A stretch of DNA of 64,000 nt from Chitinophagaceae bacterium (GTDB taxonomy: Bacteria > Bacteroidota > Bacteroidia > Chitinophagales > Chitinophagaceae): assembly GCA_016721085.1 (NCBI GenBank), contig JADKJI010000012.1, positions 1 through 64,000 on the forward strand, written 5' to 3'. This document shows, one piece after another, positions 37,149-46,304 of the stretch (within the stretch, counting starts at the first letter, position 1; every line of letters starts with the position of its first letter). Both the position numbers and the translations under genes were made by a program. The notes under the pieces were generated by a model that worked only from the letters and a program-made list of their open reading frames with translations, was not told where the DNA came from and did no database searches.

Positions 37149-38474
37149 ATGGCTATCATCAAGGAAAGGTTCAAAGCAAAAGCGGATTCGGAAAGTGCCT
37201 ATATCAAAAATCTTTTGAAAGAACATGGTAATAAAGTGATAGGGGAAGTAACCCTTTCACAGATTTATCAGGGTATGAGGGGGATTACAGGGCTTGTTTC
37301 TGAAACTTCATTGCTCGATGCTCAAGAGGGAATCCGTTTCAGAGGCTATTCCATCCCTGAATTGCAAAAACAATTGCCCAAGGCTAAGGGTGGTGCGGAG
37401 CCACTGCCTGAAGGATTGTTTTACCTTATGCTGATTGGTGACTTACCAACAGTTGAAGATGCAAACCATATCACCAATGTATTACAGCGCAGAAGCCATG
37501 TTCCCAGCCATGTATTTGCAGCAATAGACGCATTACCACTCTACGCACATCCGATGACCATGTTTGTTACGGGTGTAATGGCATTGCAAACGGAAAGCCA
37601 GTTTGCAAAAGAGTATGCACAAGGGTTGAATAAGAAAGATTACTGGAGCCATACCTACGATGATTGTATCGACCTTATTGCCCGTTTACCACGTATTGCG
37701 GCATATGTGTATCGTCGTAAATATAAATTCAGTGAGCATATACAGCCCAATGGATTGTTAGACTGGGCCGGTAACCTTGCCCATATGCTCGGTTATTCAG
37801 ATGAAGGCTTCATGGAGCTGATGCGTCTATATATGACCATCCATGCCGATCATGAAGGAGGAAATGTATCTGCACATACTACACATCTGGTTGGTTCTGC
37901 ATTAAGCGATCCTTATTTAAGTTATGCAGCAGGTATGAATGGATTGGCTGGTCCTTTACACGGGTTAGCTAACCAGGAAGTGATAAAATGGATCTATGAA
38001 TTACAGGAAAACCTGAAAACAGAAAATCCTTCTAAAGATCAGATAGCCGATTACGTTAGACAAACGTTAAGTGAAGGCAAAGTGGTTCCAGGATATGGTC
38101 ATGCTGTATTGCGTAAAACCGATCCACGTTTCACTGCCCAAATGGAATTCGGTAAAAAGCATATGCCAGATGATCCATTAGTACAAACTGTTTGGAATGT
38201 ATATGAAGTAGTGCCACCTATATTACAGACAGTAGGAAAGATAAAGAACCCATGGCCGAATGTAGATGCTCATAGCGGTGCATTGCTTGTGCATTACGGA
38301 ATGGTGGAATATGAATATTACACTGTATTGTTTGCTGTAAGCCGTGCACTAGGCGTGTTAGCAAACCTTTGCTGGAGCCGTGCATTAGGCTTCCCATTGG
38401 AACGTCCTAAGTCTGTAACCACAGAACTAGTGAAGTTGTGGTTGGAAGGAAAGGATAATGTGTGGGGAGAGTAA
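37149..38474 (+). CDS. gltA: Citrate synthase, eukaryotic-like type
   Basis: The 441-residue protein condenses oxaloacetate and acetyl-CoA at the entry of the TCA cycle. Catalytic residues are visible: His in NGLAGPLHGLANQ, His in VPGYGHAVLRKTDPR and Asp in WPNVDAHSGALL. Stretches such as HPMTMFVTGVMALQTESQF and YWSHTYDDCIDLIARLPRIA align with the mitochondrial-like citrate synthase type rather than the E. coli hexameric type. Initiation at the ATG at 37149 gives a full-length family member. It is monocistronic, followed by the GTCAAAA inverted repeat that begins at its stop. A TAACTTTA box near 37093 is a weak -7 candidate. Confidence 0.95.
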   Translation: MAIIKERFKAKADSESAYIKNLLKEHGNKVIGEVTLSQIYQGMRGITGLVSETSLLDAQEGIRFRGYSIPELQKQLPKAKGGAEPLPEGLFYLMLIGDLPTVEDANHITNVLQRRSHVPSHVFAAIDALPLYAHPMTMFVTGVMALQTESQFAKEYAQGLNKKDYWSHTYDDCIDLIARLPRIAAYVYRRKYKFSEHIQPNGLLDWAGNLAHMLGYSDEGFMELMRLYMTIHADHEGGNVSAHTTHLVGSALSDPYLSYAAGMNGLAGPLHGLANQEVIKWIYELQENLKTENPSKDQIADYVRQTLSEGKVVPGYGHAVLRKTDPRFTAQMEFGKKHMPDDPLVQTVWNVYEVVPPILQTVGKIKNPWPNVDAHSGALLVHYGMVEYEYYTVLFAVSRALGVLANLCWSRALGFPLERPKSVTTELVKLWLEGKDNVWGE

Positions 38475-38568
38475 GTCAAAAGTCAAAAGTTAAAAGTCAA
38501 AAGTCAAAAACAGTGCTAGATTCCGAGCACCATTTTTGACTTTTGACTTTTTACTTTTGATTTAATTA
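38475..38568. repeat. GTCAAAA-arm inverted repeat after gltA
   Basis: AGTCAAAAGTCAAAAGTTAAAAGT on the left side (38474-38510) faces TTTTTGACTTTTGACTTTTT words at 38533-38560. The roughly 20-bp centre (CAGTGCTAGATTCCGAGCAC) is itself partly dyad-symmetric. It starts at the gltA stop codon and may serve as the transcript end. The sister copy at 38784-38853 has the same words with a related centre. Confidence 0.75.
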
Positions 38569-38588
38569 TTACCTAAGAGCCATAAAGG

Positions 38589-38636
38589 GGTTGTATAAGG
38601 TCTCCAACCTTATAAGGTTGGAGACCTTATACAACC
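38589..38636. repeat. 48-bp perfect palindrome, copy 1
   Basis: The sequence starting GGTTGTATAAGGTCTCCAAC is a perfect inverted repeat of 24+24 bp with no spacer, centred at 38612/38613. An identical 48-bp copy occurs at 38874-38921. It sits in a non-coding 560-bp gap between gltA and tRNA-Ala. Confidence 0.95.
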
Positions 38637-38783
38637 TACTCCTATCTGAGCATTGAAATATGTGTTTTTAAATACAACTGAATTTAGAAAATGGCGTGAA
38701 AATTGCCATGCAGGCGCAGCCTAAAATGGTTCAAAATTATTGAGCTTCCTTTTTTCATACCTTCCTGGTATTTTAAACCTACA

Positions 38784-38853
38784 GTAAAAAGTCAAAATTG
38801 GTGTTCGAAATGTAGCACTGGTTTTGACTTTTGACTTTTTAATTTTGACTTTA
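38784..38853. repeat. GTCAAAA-arm inverted repeat, second copy before tRNA-Ala
   Basis: Left arm AAAAAGTCAAAATTGG (about 38786-38801) faces TTTTGACTTTTGACTTTTTA and further TTTTGACTTT words at 38822-38852. The centre, GTGTTCGAAATGTAGCACTG, resembles the centre of the copy after gltA. Copy 2 of the 48-bp palindrome begins 20 bp downstream, so the pair (word repeat plus palindrome) is duplicated in order. Apart from these elements 38641-38780 shows no feature. Confidence 0.75.
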
Positions 38854-38873
38854 TTAGTTTTTACTAAAGAAGA

Positions 38874-38921
38874 GGTTGTATAAGGTCTCCAACCTTATAA
38901 GGTTGGAGACCTTATACAACC
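38874..38921. repeat. 48-bp perfect palindrome, copy 2
   Basis: This is identical to the 48-bp palindrome at 38589-38636, 285 bp away in the non-coding gap before tRNA-Ala. Being a palindrome it has no orientation. A transcript across it would fold into a 22-24-bp hairpin. Confidence 0.95.
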
Positions 38922-39014
38922 AGTTGCATTTACAGGTGTCGTAAAATAGAAAACAACAATCTTAATCTTCTATTGGAAAAACACCTTTTAAGACTGTTTT
39001 TTTCTTAAAAGCCT

Positions 39015-39022
39015 TATATTTG
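39015..39022 (+). promoter_or_regulatory. -7 promoter element of tRNA-Ala (TATATTTG)
   Basis: An exact TAnnTTTG match ends 12 bp before the first base of tRNA-Ala, as expected for a Bacteroidota tRNA promoter with a short 5' leader. Confidence 0.7.
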
Positions 39023-39034
39023 CAATCCTCATTT

Positions 39035-39108
<74 letters not shown>

Positions 39109-39110
39109 CA

Positions 39111-39146
39111 AAGGGATTTACAAAAATGTAAATCCCTTTTTTATTG
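39111..39146 (+). terminator. Intrinsic terminator of tRNA-Ala
   Basis: AAGGGATTTAC-AAAAAT-GTAAATCCCTTTTTT is an 11-bp perfect stem followed by a T-run, starting 3 nt after the tRNA. Confidence 0.93.
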
Positions 39147-39347
39147 CTAAATCGGCTTGTGAGCCCCAATATTTAAACTATCGCGAGTACTTATTTCGCT
39201 GATAGCACAAGCCGCTCCTAAGGAATTTCCTTATTTATGAGATTCACTTAAGCGCTTTTAAGATATGATTGCGCTACAGCCAATACTGTGATAGTCTCCG
39301 ATAAAGTTGAAGTGCGAAGAGATACGCACCTCAGCCGGGAAAGCCCC

Positions 39348-39425
39348 CATCCTGTGCATCCCAAATATCCTTTCACATCAAGGTCCTGTATTGGTCGCGC
39401 AGCGACTATCCGTGCCTCTGCGGTA
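39348..39425. repeat. Remnant of dispersed intergenic repeats
   Basis: A 25-bp string at 39366-39390 (starting TATCCTTTCACATCAAGG) is identical to 11529-11553 in the distant repeat field. It is followed by GTGCCTCTGCGGTAA, which matches one half of the GC-rich hairpins at 23738 and 46082. The remainder of 39147-39586 holds only a 9-bp inverted repeat (39153-39161 and 39206-39214) and no gene. Confidence 0.65.
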
Positions 39426-39586
39426 AAAAACAGGCTTCAAAACTTCTTTTTATATTATCTAAATAGCTCATAATAACAGATACTACTTACCCCAAAACTT
39501 CCTTTTTGGTTCAGACCTATTTCTGGCGTAACTTTTACAGTGATTCCCGGCCTGGTTATTAAGGCTCCGCTCCAAACTGTCTCAAA

Positions 39587-42454
39587 ATGAAAATCCGATA
39601 CTACAGGCTACTGATTGCTCTCTTCCTCTTTTGTCTGGGGTTCGTTAGCACCCTTGTCATTGTCACCTATAACAATATGAACAAGGCATTGCACGAAAGT
39701 GTCGATGTTTCACAGTCCCTAAAATCTTTACGGGCTTTAGAAGATATATCTCTCGGCATGCAGAATATTGAAACCGGATGCAGAGGGTTCTTATTGACGG
39801 GTGAGAAAAAATTCCTGGAGCCCTTCGAAAAAGGGATTGCAAGTATTAAGGCAGATACATTATCGCTTATGGATAATGTTGATGACTTTCCCCAAAGAGC
39901 TTCGCAAAGAGAGCAACTTCTTGCTTTAGTCCGCCTTGATATTTCCATTACAGATGAATTGATAAAAGATAAGAAAGCAGACAAAAGCGAAGAACTTATT
40001 TATTCAAAACTCTCAAGCGCAAAGGGGGTAATGGATTCAATAAGAAGCCTGGTGAGTACAATGGAAAATGAGGATCGGGTTCGACTGCAGATTTCGAATG
40101 CGGCATCTAAATCGCAGGCACTACGAACAACGAATCTTTTTGTTTTCCTTGCCATCACCTTTATAATTCTATTGTTCATCATTTTCTGGTTTCTGGGTAA
40201 AAGTTTTAAAAGGAGAAGAGATTCTGAAGAAGAAACCAATTATCTGGCCAGCCTGGTAAATCAAACATTTGATGCAATATTTTCTACCGATGAAAAATTT
40301 GTTATCAAAAGCTGGAACAAGGCTGCCGAAAAAATGTATGGTTATAGTAAAGAGGAAGCAATTGGAAAGCCTCTTGATGAATTGATAAAACCAATTGTTA
40401 CTGAAGAGAAAAGAGTTTTAGCTAATAAGAATCTTGCTGATTATTTACATCATACAGACGAATTCCATGTTTATAAAAAAGACAGTACCAGGTTCCCTAT
40501 TTGGGCTTCTGTAACATCTTTAATTAATGAAAACGGTAAAATATCTGGTTATATACTGGTCCATAAGGACATTTCTGAACGAAAGAAGCTTGAAGAACAA
40601 TTACTTCGTTTTACAGAAAAACTGGAAATAGAGGTTAAGGAGAAAACAAAGGAAATCACGGATGTTTTCGACAGGGTGAGTGATGCTTTTTTTGCATTGG
40701 ATAAGAAATGGTTCTTTACTTATGCCAACAGGAAAGCAGAAGAGCTTTTCAATTTCCCGATAGGGCATTTCATAAACCGGAAGATGCAGGAACTCTTCCC
40801 AGAATCTGTTAATACACCATTTTATCAGGCTGGACTCAAAGCATTGGAAAAGCAGGAAATGCAGTATATGGAAGTGTACAGTACCAAATTCCTGATTTGG
40901 CTTGAAGTACATATCTATCCTTCAGATAATGGCCTCTCCATATATCTCAGGAATATTACTGAAAGGAAAAAAGCGGAAACTGATCTTTTCTTAGCGCACC
41001 AAAGATTGACAAGACATATTGATAACACTCCATTAGCAATTGTGGAATGGGATTCGAATATGCTGATTAACCGATGGAGCAAAAGAGCGGAAGAGATATT
41101 TGGTTGGACAAGTGCAGAAATGATGGGGAAGGATGTTAGTACTATGAAATTTGTATATGATGATGATGAAGGAACCGTTGCTGATATTATTAATAGCCTC
41201 ATGCGAGGGGATAAATCGGTTAACAGGAGTTTTAACCGAAACTATACGAAATCTGGTGAAGTAATATATTGTGAATGGTTCGCTTCCATATTGAAAAATG
41301 AAACAGATGAAGTTATCGCCTTATTGGCCCTTGTTCAGGATATAACACCGAGAATAATAGCTTCAGAAGCTATTGAAAGAGCCAATGAGCGATTCAGATT
41401 AATTGCAACTACTACAAATGATGCCATTTGGGAATGGAATCTTGGAAACAATGAAGCTTGGGGGAATGAAGTGCATCAACAGTTATATGGGCTTACCCTG
41501 GCTGATCCAGTACCTGATTTTAAATCATGGGAATCCCGGATTCATCCCGATGAAAGAAAGGAAGTCGTTAAGAATATGGATGAAGCCGTTGCTAATCCTT
41601 CAAAGAACTCCTATTTCTGTGAATATCGTTTTCTAACTCAGAATGAAGGCTATAAATGTATTTACGACAGAACCTACATAGTAAGAAATGCTGAAGGGAA
41701 AGCAGTGAGGATGATGGGTAATATGATGGATATTTCAGAAAGCAAAAAAATGCAGGATCAGATCAAGAATACAAGTAATCAACTGAGGCAGTTGGCTGGA
41801 AGGCTCCAGGAAGTAAGAGAGGAAGAAAGATTAAATATTTCGCGGGAAATTCATGATGAATTAGGACAACAACTCTCCGTTCTCAAAATGGATGTGTCCT
41901 GGCTTGGTAAAAAAATGAAAAATGAACCTTCTGAAACAAGGGATAAAATAAATGAAACTCTTGATCTGCTCGACAGTACTATTAAGTCTGTTAGAAGAAT
42001 TGCATCAAATCTAAGACCGGGACTTTTGGATGATCTTGGATTAGTAGCAGCTTTGGAATGGCATAGTAAGGAGATACAGAACAGGACAGGTCTTAAAATA
42101 GAGTTCCTTACCAATGCACCGGAGATGAATTTACCTATATCAACGGCTACGGCTTTGTTTAGAATCTATCAGGAATCCCTCACCAATGTTGTGAGGCATG
42201 CCGATGCAAAATCAATTATTGCCGAATTGATATTGGAAAATAACTTTGTAACTTTAACCATATCGGATGATGGCAAGGGCTTTGACACGAACAAGATGGA
42301 ATCTACCGGAACCCTTGGCATTCTTGGTATGAAAGAAAGAACCCTAAAACTAAAAGGGGAATATATTATTAAAAGCGTTCAGGGTAAAGGAACAATGGTT
42401 AAGGTGATTGTGCCTTTGGATTTAGCCCCTGAAATCAATAATTTACCATTATGA
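39587..42454 (+). CDS. CHASE3/PAS sensor histidine kinase (HisKA_3)
   Basis: The 955-residue membrane kinase has: TM1 near residues 8-28 (LLIALFLFCLGFVSTLVIVT); a periplasmic CHASE3 domain, about 33-180 (MQNIETGCRGFLLTGEKKFL); TM2 near 188-206 (FVFLAITFIILLFIIFWFLG). Four PAS domains follow between about 220 and 725 (DAIFSTDEKFVIKSWNKAAE, DAFFALDKKWFFTYANRKAE, LAIVEWDSNMLINRWSKRAE, DAIWEWNLGNNEAWGNEVHQ). The HisKA_3 module has His756 in SREIHDELGQQL, and the C-terminal HATPase has ISDDGKGFD and GILGMKERT. Kinases of this class pair with NarL/LuxR regulators; the next gene overlaps its stop by 4 bp (ATGA) and is the partner. The sensed signal is unknown. The gene is intact. Confidence 0.95.
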   Translation: MKIRYYRLLIALFLFCLGFVSTLVIVTYNNMNKALHESVDVSQSLKSLRALEDISLGMQNIETGCRGFLLTGEKKFLEPFEKGIASIKADTLSLMDNVDDFPQRASQREQLLALVRLDISITDELIKDKKADKSEELIYSKLSSAKGVMDSIRSLVSTMENEDRVRLQISNAASKSQALRTTNLFVFLAITFIILLFIIFWFLGKSFKRRRDSEEETNYLASLVNQTFDAIFSTDEKFVIKSWNKAAEKMYGYSKEEAIGKPLDELIKPIVTEEKRVLANKNLADYLHHTDEFHVYKKDSTRFPIWASVTSLINENGKISGYILVHKDISERKKLEEQLLRFTEKLEIEVKEKTKEITDVFDRVSDAFFALDKKWFFTYANRKAEELFNFPIGHFINRKMQELFPESVNTPFYQAGLKALEKQEMQYMEVYSTKFLIWLEVHIYPSDNGLSIYLRNITERKKAETDLFLAHQRLTRHIDNTPLAIVEWDSNMLINRWSKRAEEIFGWTSAEMMGKDVSTMKFVYDDDEGTVADIINSLMRGDKSVNRSFNRNYTKSGEVIYCEWFASILKNETDEVIALLALVQDITPRIIASEAIERANERFRLIATTTNDAIWEWNLGNNEAWGNEVHQQLYGLTLADPVPDFKSWESRIHPDERKEVVKNMDEAVANPSKNSYFCEYRFLTQNEGYKCIYDRTYIVRNAEGKAVRMMGNMMDISESKKMQDQIKNTSNQLRQLAGRLQEVREEERLNISREIHDELGQQLSVLKMDVSWLGKKMKNEPSETRDKINETLDLLDSTIKSVRRIASNLRPGLLDDLGLVAALEWHSKEIQNRTGLKIEFLTNAPEMNLPISTATALFRIYQESLTNVVRHADAKSIIAELILENNFVTLTISDDGKGFDTNKMESTGTLGILGMKERTLKLKGEYIIKSVQGKGTMVKVIVPLDLAPEINNLPL

Positions 42455-43077
42455 AAGTGCTTATTGCCGATGATCATGCTATAGTTAGAAAAGGATTAAA
42501 GCAGATAATACATGAAGAATATCCGCAGGCATTAATTGAAGAAGCTTCGAATGCGGAGGAGTTGATTCATAAGACTATGCTCGATACATGGGATGTTATC
42601 ATTACCGACCTTTCTATGCCAGGTAGGAGTGGATTGGATGCTCTTCGTCAAATAAGGGAATCATTTCCCAAGCTTCCTGTATTGGTATTAAGTATGCATC
42701 CTGAAGATCAATACGCTATCAGGGTTTTGAACGCTGGAGCTTCTGGCTACATCAATAAAGATTCTGCACAGGAAGAACTGATTGTAGCAATGAATAAGGT
42801 GCTGAACGGCAAAAAATATATTTCTTCAAGAGTAGCAGAACAGATGGCTGAAGCTATCGATGATAATTCAAATAAAGCACCACATGAAACGCTATCCGAT
42901 AGAGAGTTTGATGTTTTAAAAATGCTTGCAAGTGGTAAGGCTGTTTCTGAAATTGCAGATATGCTTTCCTTAAGCAGTACCACAATAAGTACCTATAGGG
43001 CAAGGATACTTGAAAAAATGAAGATGAAGTCAAATGCCGATATTACCAGATATGCATTGGAAAACCAATTGATCTGA
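42451..43077 (+). CDS. LuxR-type response regulator, partner of CHASE3 kinase
   Basis: The 208-residue NarL/FixJ regulator has a receiver (ADDH acidic pair, Asp53 in VIITDLSMPG, Lys in GYINKDS) and a LuxR HTH (LSDREFDVLKMLASGKAVSE, IADMLSLSSTTISTYRARIL). Its ATG overlaps the kinase stop by 4 bp, showing translational coupling and a direct pair. It is a paralogue of the next gene, with nearly identical C-terminal recognition and tail regions (ILEKMKMKSNADITRYALEN versus ILEKMNMKSNADIVRYALEN). This suggests both bind similar DNA. Confidence 0.95.
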   Translation: MKVLIADDHAIVRKGLKQIIHEEYPQALIEEASNAEELIHKTMLDTWDVIITDLSMPGRSGLDALRQIRESFPKLPVLVLSMHPEDQYAIRVLNAGASGYINKDSAQEELIVAMNKVLNGKKYISSRVAEQMAEAIDDNSNKAPHETLSDREFDVLKMLASGKAVSEIADMLSLSSTTISTYRARILEKMKMKSNADITRYALENQLI

Positions 43078-43291
43078 TTTTGCCTTCTTCAAAAATAATC
43101 TTTCAGTCTACCTGACGTTTAACCGAATTTTTGTTTAATCTTCTCCTCTTCTAAATGAATTGTAGCGAAAAGGCTACAGCCGATTTATGAGTGTAACTAC
43201 TTATAACTAAATAGTAGCATTCGTACCTTTAATACAATTACAAACGATTGTTTTGTGATTACCTTATTTCTGATTTAATCAATTTTTTAGG

Positions 43292-43921
43292 ATGATGAGG
43301 ATTCTCATTGCAGATGATCACGATATTGTGAGAAAAGGATTAAAACTAATCCTTATGGAGAGATATCCTGACGGTTATTTTTTGGAGGCTGGTGATGGAG
43401 AAGAATTAGTAGCAAAAGCAAAGGAGATGGATTGGGATATTATCATCTCTGATATTTCGATGCCCCATAAAACAGGACTACAGGCCTTGAAGGAAATAAA
43501 AGAAATTAAGCCTCAAATTCCCATTCTCATATTAAGTATTTATTCAGAAGATCTTTATGCCACACGCGCCATGAAAATGGGAGCTCATGGCTATGTTACC
43601 AAAGATCTTGCTGAAGAAGAATTGGTTAAAGCTATTGAAACGGTTCTTCAAGGAAAAAAATTCATTTCCCCTACCGTTGCCGAGAAGCTCGCTAATTCTT
43701 TAGTGAATGAAGTGGCTGATATATCACATAAGAATCTTTCCGACAGGGAAATGGATGTATTTAAGTTACTGGCCGAAGGGCAGTCTATTGCCGCAATAGC
43801 CCAACTGCTTTCATTGAATGCTTCTACTGTAAGTACCTATAGAAGCAGGATACTTGAAAAGATGAATATGAAATCGAATGCTGATATTGTGAGGTATGCG
43901 TTGGAGAACAAGCTGGTGTGA
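43292..43921 (+). CDS. LuxR-type response regulator, tandem paralogue
   Basis: The 209-residue regulator has a receiver (ADDHD, Asp54 in IIISDISMPH, Lys in GYVTKDL) and LuxR HTH (LSDREMDVFKLLAEGQSIAA, IAQLLSLNASTVSTYRSRIL). It is clearly duplicated from the preceding gene but has a 214-bp separating region with its own promoter-like elements: a dyad CTACTT...AAGTAG-like box at about 43198-43219 and TACCTTTA near 43225. So it is probably transcribed separately. It may respond to the same kinase or to another one. It is intact and followed by tandem AAGTTGTA-type repeats. Confidence 0.94.
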   Translation: MMRILIADDHDIVRKGLKLILMERYPDGYFLEAGDGEELVAKAKEMDWDIIISDISMPHKTGLQALKEIKEIKPQIPILILSIYSEDLYATRAMKMGAHGYVTKDLAEEELVKAIETVLQGKKFISPTVAEKLANSLVNEVADISHKNLSDREMDVFKLLAEGQSIAAIAQLLSLNASTVSTYRSRILEKMNMKSNADIVRYALENKLV

Positions 43922-43928
43922 GAGAAGT

Positions 43929-44006
43929 GGTAAGTTGTAAGTTGTAAGTAGTAAGTAATAAGTTTTAAGTTATAAGTAGTACGTTTTACGTTGTAAATTT
44001 TAAGTT
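43929..44006. repeat. Degenerate tandem TAAGTTG words
   Basis: About ten copies of GTAAGTTGTAAGT-like heptamers (TAAGTTG, TAAGTAG, TAAGTAA, TAAGTTT, TACGTTG) follow the regulator stop codon, then GGAGCGGTTGGAGCGGG. It is the same style of intergenic word repeat as the GTCAAAA elements but without a right arm. The rest of the gap to 44200 shows nothing notable. Confidence 0.65.
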
Positions 44007-44200
44007 GGAGCGGTTGGAGCGGGTTTTACCTTCTTATGACCGGTCCTTTTTTTGTGCCATTACTTATGGTTTTTGTATTGATGAAAGAGTATTTGGATAG
44101 TTTTAATTAGTTTAGGTGGCTGTTTGAGAGCTGGATGATGCATTGTAAATACAGTATTGTTTCGCTCATCATTGTATTCTGTTTGAATAATCTTTTTATT

Positions 44201-45984
44201 ATGAAGTGCCGCCAACAATTATTTCTTCAATTTTTTATTTTATTAGCGTTCTTATTTCCTGTTATTTCAATCGCACAGGTGAATTCCATTTGGGCATTGG
44301 GGGATGGTGAAAAAGTGTATAGGGATGAGCTTCAGCATTCATCAAAAACAGGGAATTTTACTTGGGATGGGAAGCGGATATATATACCTGCTTTGTATAA
44401 TGAAGTGGTGGCTTTTCAAGTAATCATTGAATCGGGTAAAGACACTGTTAAAGGCATTGAACTATCTGTAAGTGCTCCCCAGCATGTAATAACAGGAAAA
44501 CCATTTGCAGCAAATACCTTAGCTCATGGACCTGATGGATATATAGAGGTTTTTTCAGAACATTATCTTCAGGTCAAGGATAGCACCCATCCAAATTGGT
44601 ATTACGGGTCCCCTGCCGCTGCTCCAAAGCAAATGAAAGGATGGATACCTGATGCATTGATACCTGTTACTGCATTATCAGGTAGGGGAGGATTCCCCAT
44701 TACAATTTCACCTAAGCAGAATCAGGGTTTTGGATTGATATTGAATTGCCAAGAAATCAGAAAGATTTTGCTCCTGGTATATATAAGGGGATGGTTCTTA
44801 TTTTACAAGATGGCAAGAGCATTGGCAGTATTCCTTATGAAATCGAATTGCTTCCCCAATATCTTCCAGATGAAGACAAGGCTACTATATGGGCATTTGC
44901 AGAAGATGCTGCCACTTACTTTCCAGAAATGAGTAAGAAGCAAGTCGATGATATGTTGAAGTTTGAAGCTCATCGTCATCGTGTAACGCTTGCCGGTGGC
45001 TATCCTCAAAACGCATCCCCATTTGATGAAGCAATGATGGATTCATATAAAACTTATTTCGATGGATCTGCATATACACCCGCAAATGGATATCGTGGTG
45101 GTGCTGAAGGGAAAGGGGAGAAGTTATTCCCTATTGGAATGTATGGCTCTCCAGTGATGGGTAAAACTAAGAATGAAGTGCAATTGCAATCTGATCTTTG
45201 GGTGAATTGGTTTAAAAAGAACGCTCCTCAGGTGAAATATTTCTGGTATATAACTGACGAACCTGATTCAGCCAAATTACTTTGGGTAAAAGAAAGAGCC
45301 GGTTGGGTTCATGGAAATAGCGGTACTGGAAAAGCATTACCTCTATTTACGACTACAGCTTTTAAAAAGAATATGGCTGATGTTATTGACTATTGGGCAG
45401 GATTTGATGGTGTTGATCTTACTGAATTACCTCAAATACGAAAAAAAGGAGGCGACCATTGGTTTTATAATGGCAACCGTCCAAGATATGGCTCGGTTAT
45501 ATTGGAAGCAGCTGCTATCGATTTCCGTGTGAATAGCTGGATCATGTACAAATATGGCATCAATACTTATTTCCTTTGGCATACCACCGCTTGGAAACAT
45601 AATGGTCAGGGGCCAAAAAGACATTTACATCAGGATGTATTTAGTACAGCACTCACGTTCATAAACGATGATATGGATTTTGGAAATGGGGATGGAATTC
45701 TCTTTTATCCAGGACATATGCCTTATTATCCTGAACAGGAGCGAGGCTTATCAAGAGTATTACCCTCCATTCGATTAAAAAATATGAGAAGAGGTCAACA
45801 GGATGCTGCATTGCTTCAAATGGCTGAACAAAAGATAGGAAGAGAAAAAGTGCTGGCTCTTGTAAACAAAGTGGTTCCCAAAGCCATGAGTGAAGTGCCT
45901 ATGAACGCCCCTGTTCCCTGGTCGCAGAAGGGGGATGAGTATGATAGGGTGAGGGGAGCGTTGTTGGAGGTTCTGCTGAACTGA
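44201..45984 (+). CDS. Secreted DUF4091 protein (glycoside-hydrolase-like), one frameshift
   Basis: The ATG at 44201 opens a signal peptide (FLQFFILLAFLFPVISIAQ). The N-terminal beta region (VNSIWALGDGEKVYRDELQH, IYIPALYNEVVAFQVIIESG) leads to a frame break near 44737. There GGTTTTGGATTG lacks one T, and the next frame gives IDIELPRNQKDFAPGIYKG. The downstream part is a TIM-barrel-like domain (YFWYITDEPDSAKLLW, WAGFDGVDLTELPQIRKKGG, WIMYKYGINTYFLWHTTAW) ending in a DUF4091-like segment (GDGILFYPGHM, LPSIRLKNMRRGQQDAALLQ). The restored length is about 594 residues. DUF4091/GH123-like proteins act on extracellular glycans; the DEPD motif is a likely acidic active-site element. Substrate is unknown. 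Confidence 0.85.
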
Positions 45985-46016
45985 GGGTTTCAAGTTTAAG
46001 GTTTCAAGTTTAAGGG

Positions 46017-46198
46017 TTTAAGGTTCTTTGGTGTTGCAGCGTAATTAAATAAATAAAGGATGTTTTGTAAGTTTTCCCCACCTCAGAGGCGCGGAGACGC
46101 AGGGGCATTCCTCCGCGTCTCTGTGCCTCTGCAGTTAAAAAAAGTAAAAATTTTGAATGAAAATATTTAATTACGCTGCAACACCAAAGAACCTTAAA
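46017..46198. repeat. Nested palindrome: 35-bp outer arms around a GC-rich hairpin
   Basis: Outer arms at 46017-46051 and 46164-46198 are perfect 35-bp inverted repeats (left begins TTTAAGGTTCTTTGGTGTTG). Flanking TTTAAG words extend the arms on both sides (45987-46016, 46199-46220). Inside, 46082-46134 is an imperfect hairpin (CTCAGAGGCGCGGAGACGC against GCGTCTCTGTGCCTCTGCAG). Its sequence is related to the inner hairpin at 23738-23801 although the outer arms are unrelated. It fills the gap between the DUF4091 and TonB-receptor genes. Confidence 0.92.
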
Positions 46199-46304
46199 CT
46201 TAAACTTTAGACTTTAAACCCACAAAAAAAACTTCCCCCCTTCCCCCTCATCGATTAATTTGCACATTGAATCCAGTTTTTTTGAAATTTCGTTAACCGA
46301 TTTT

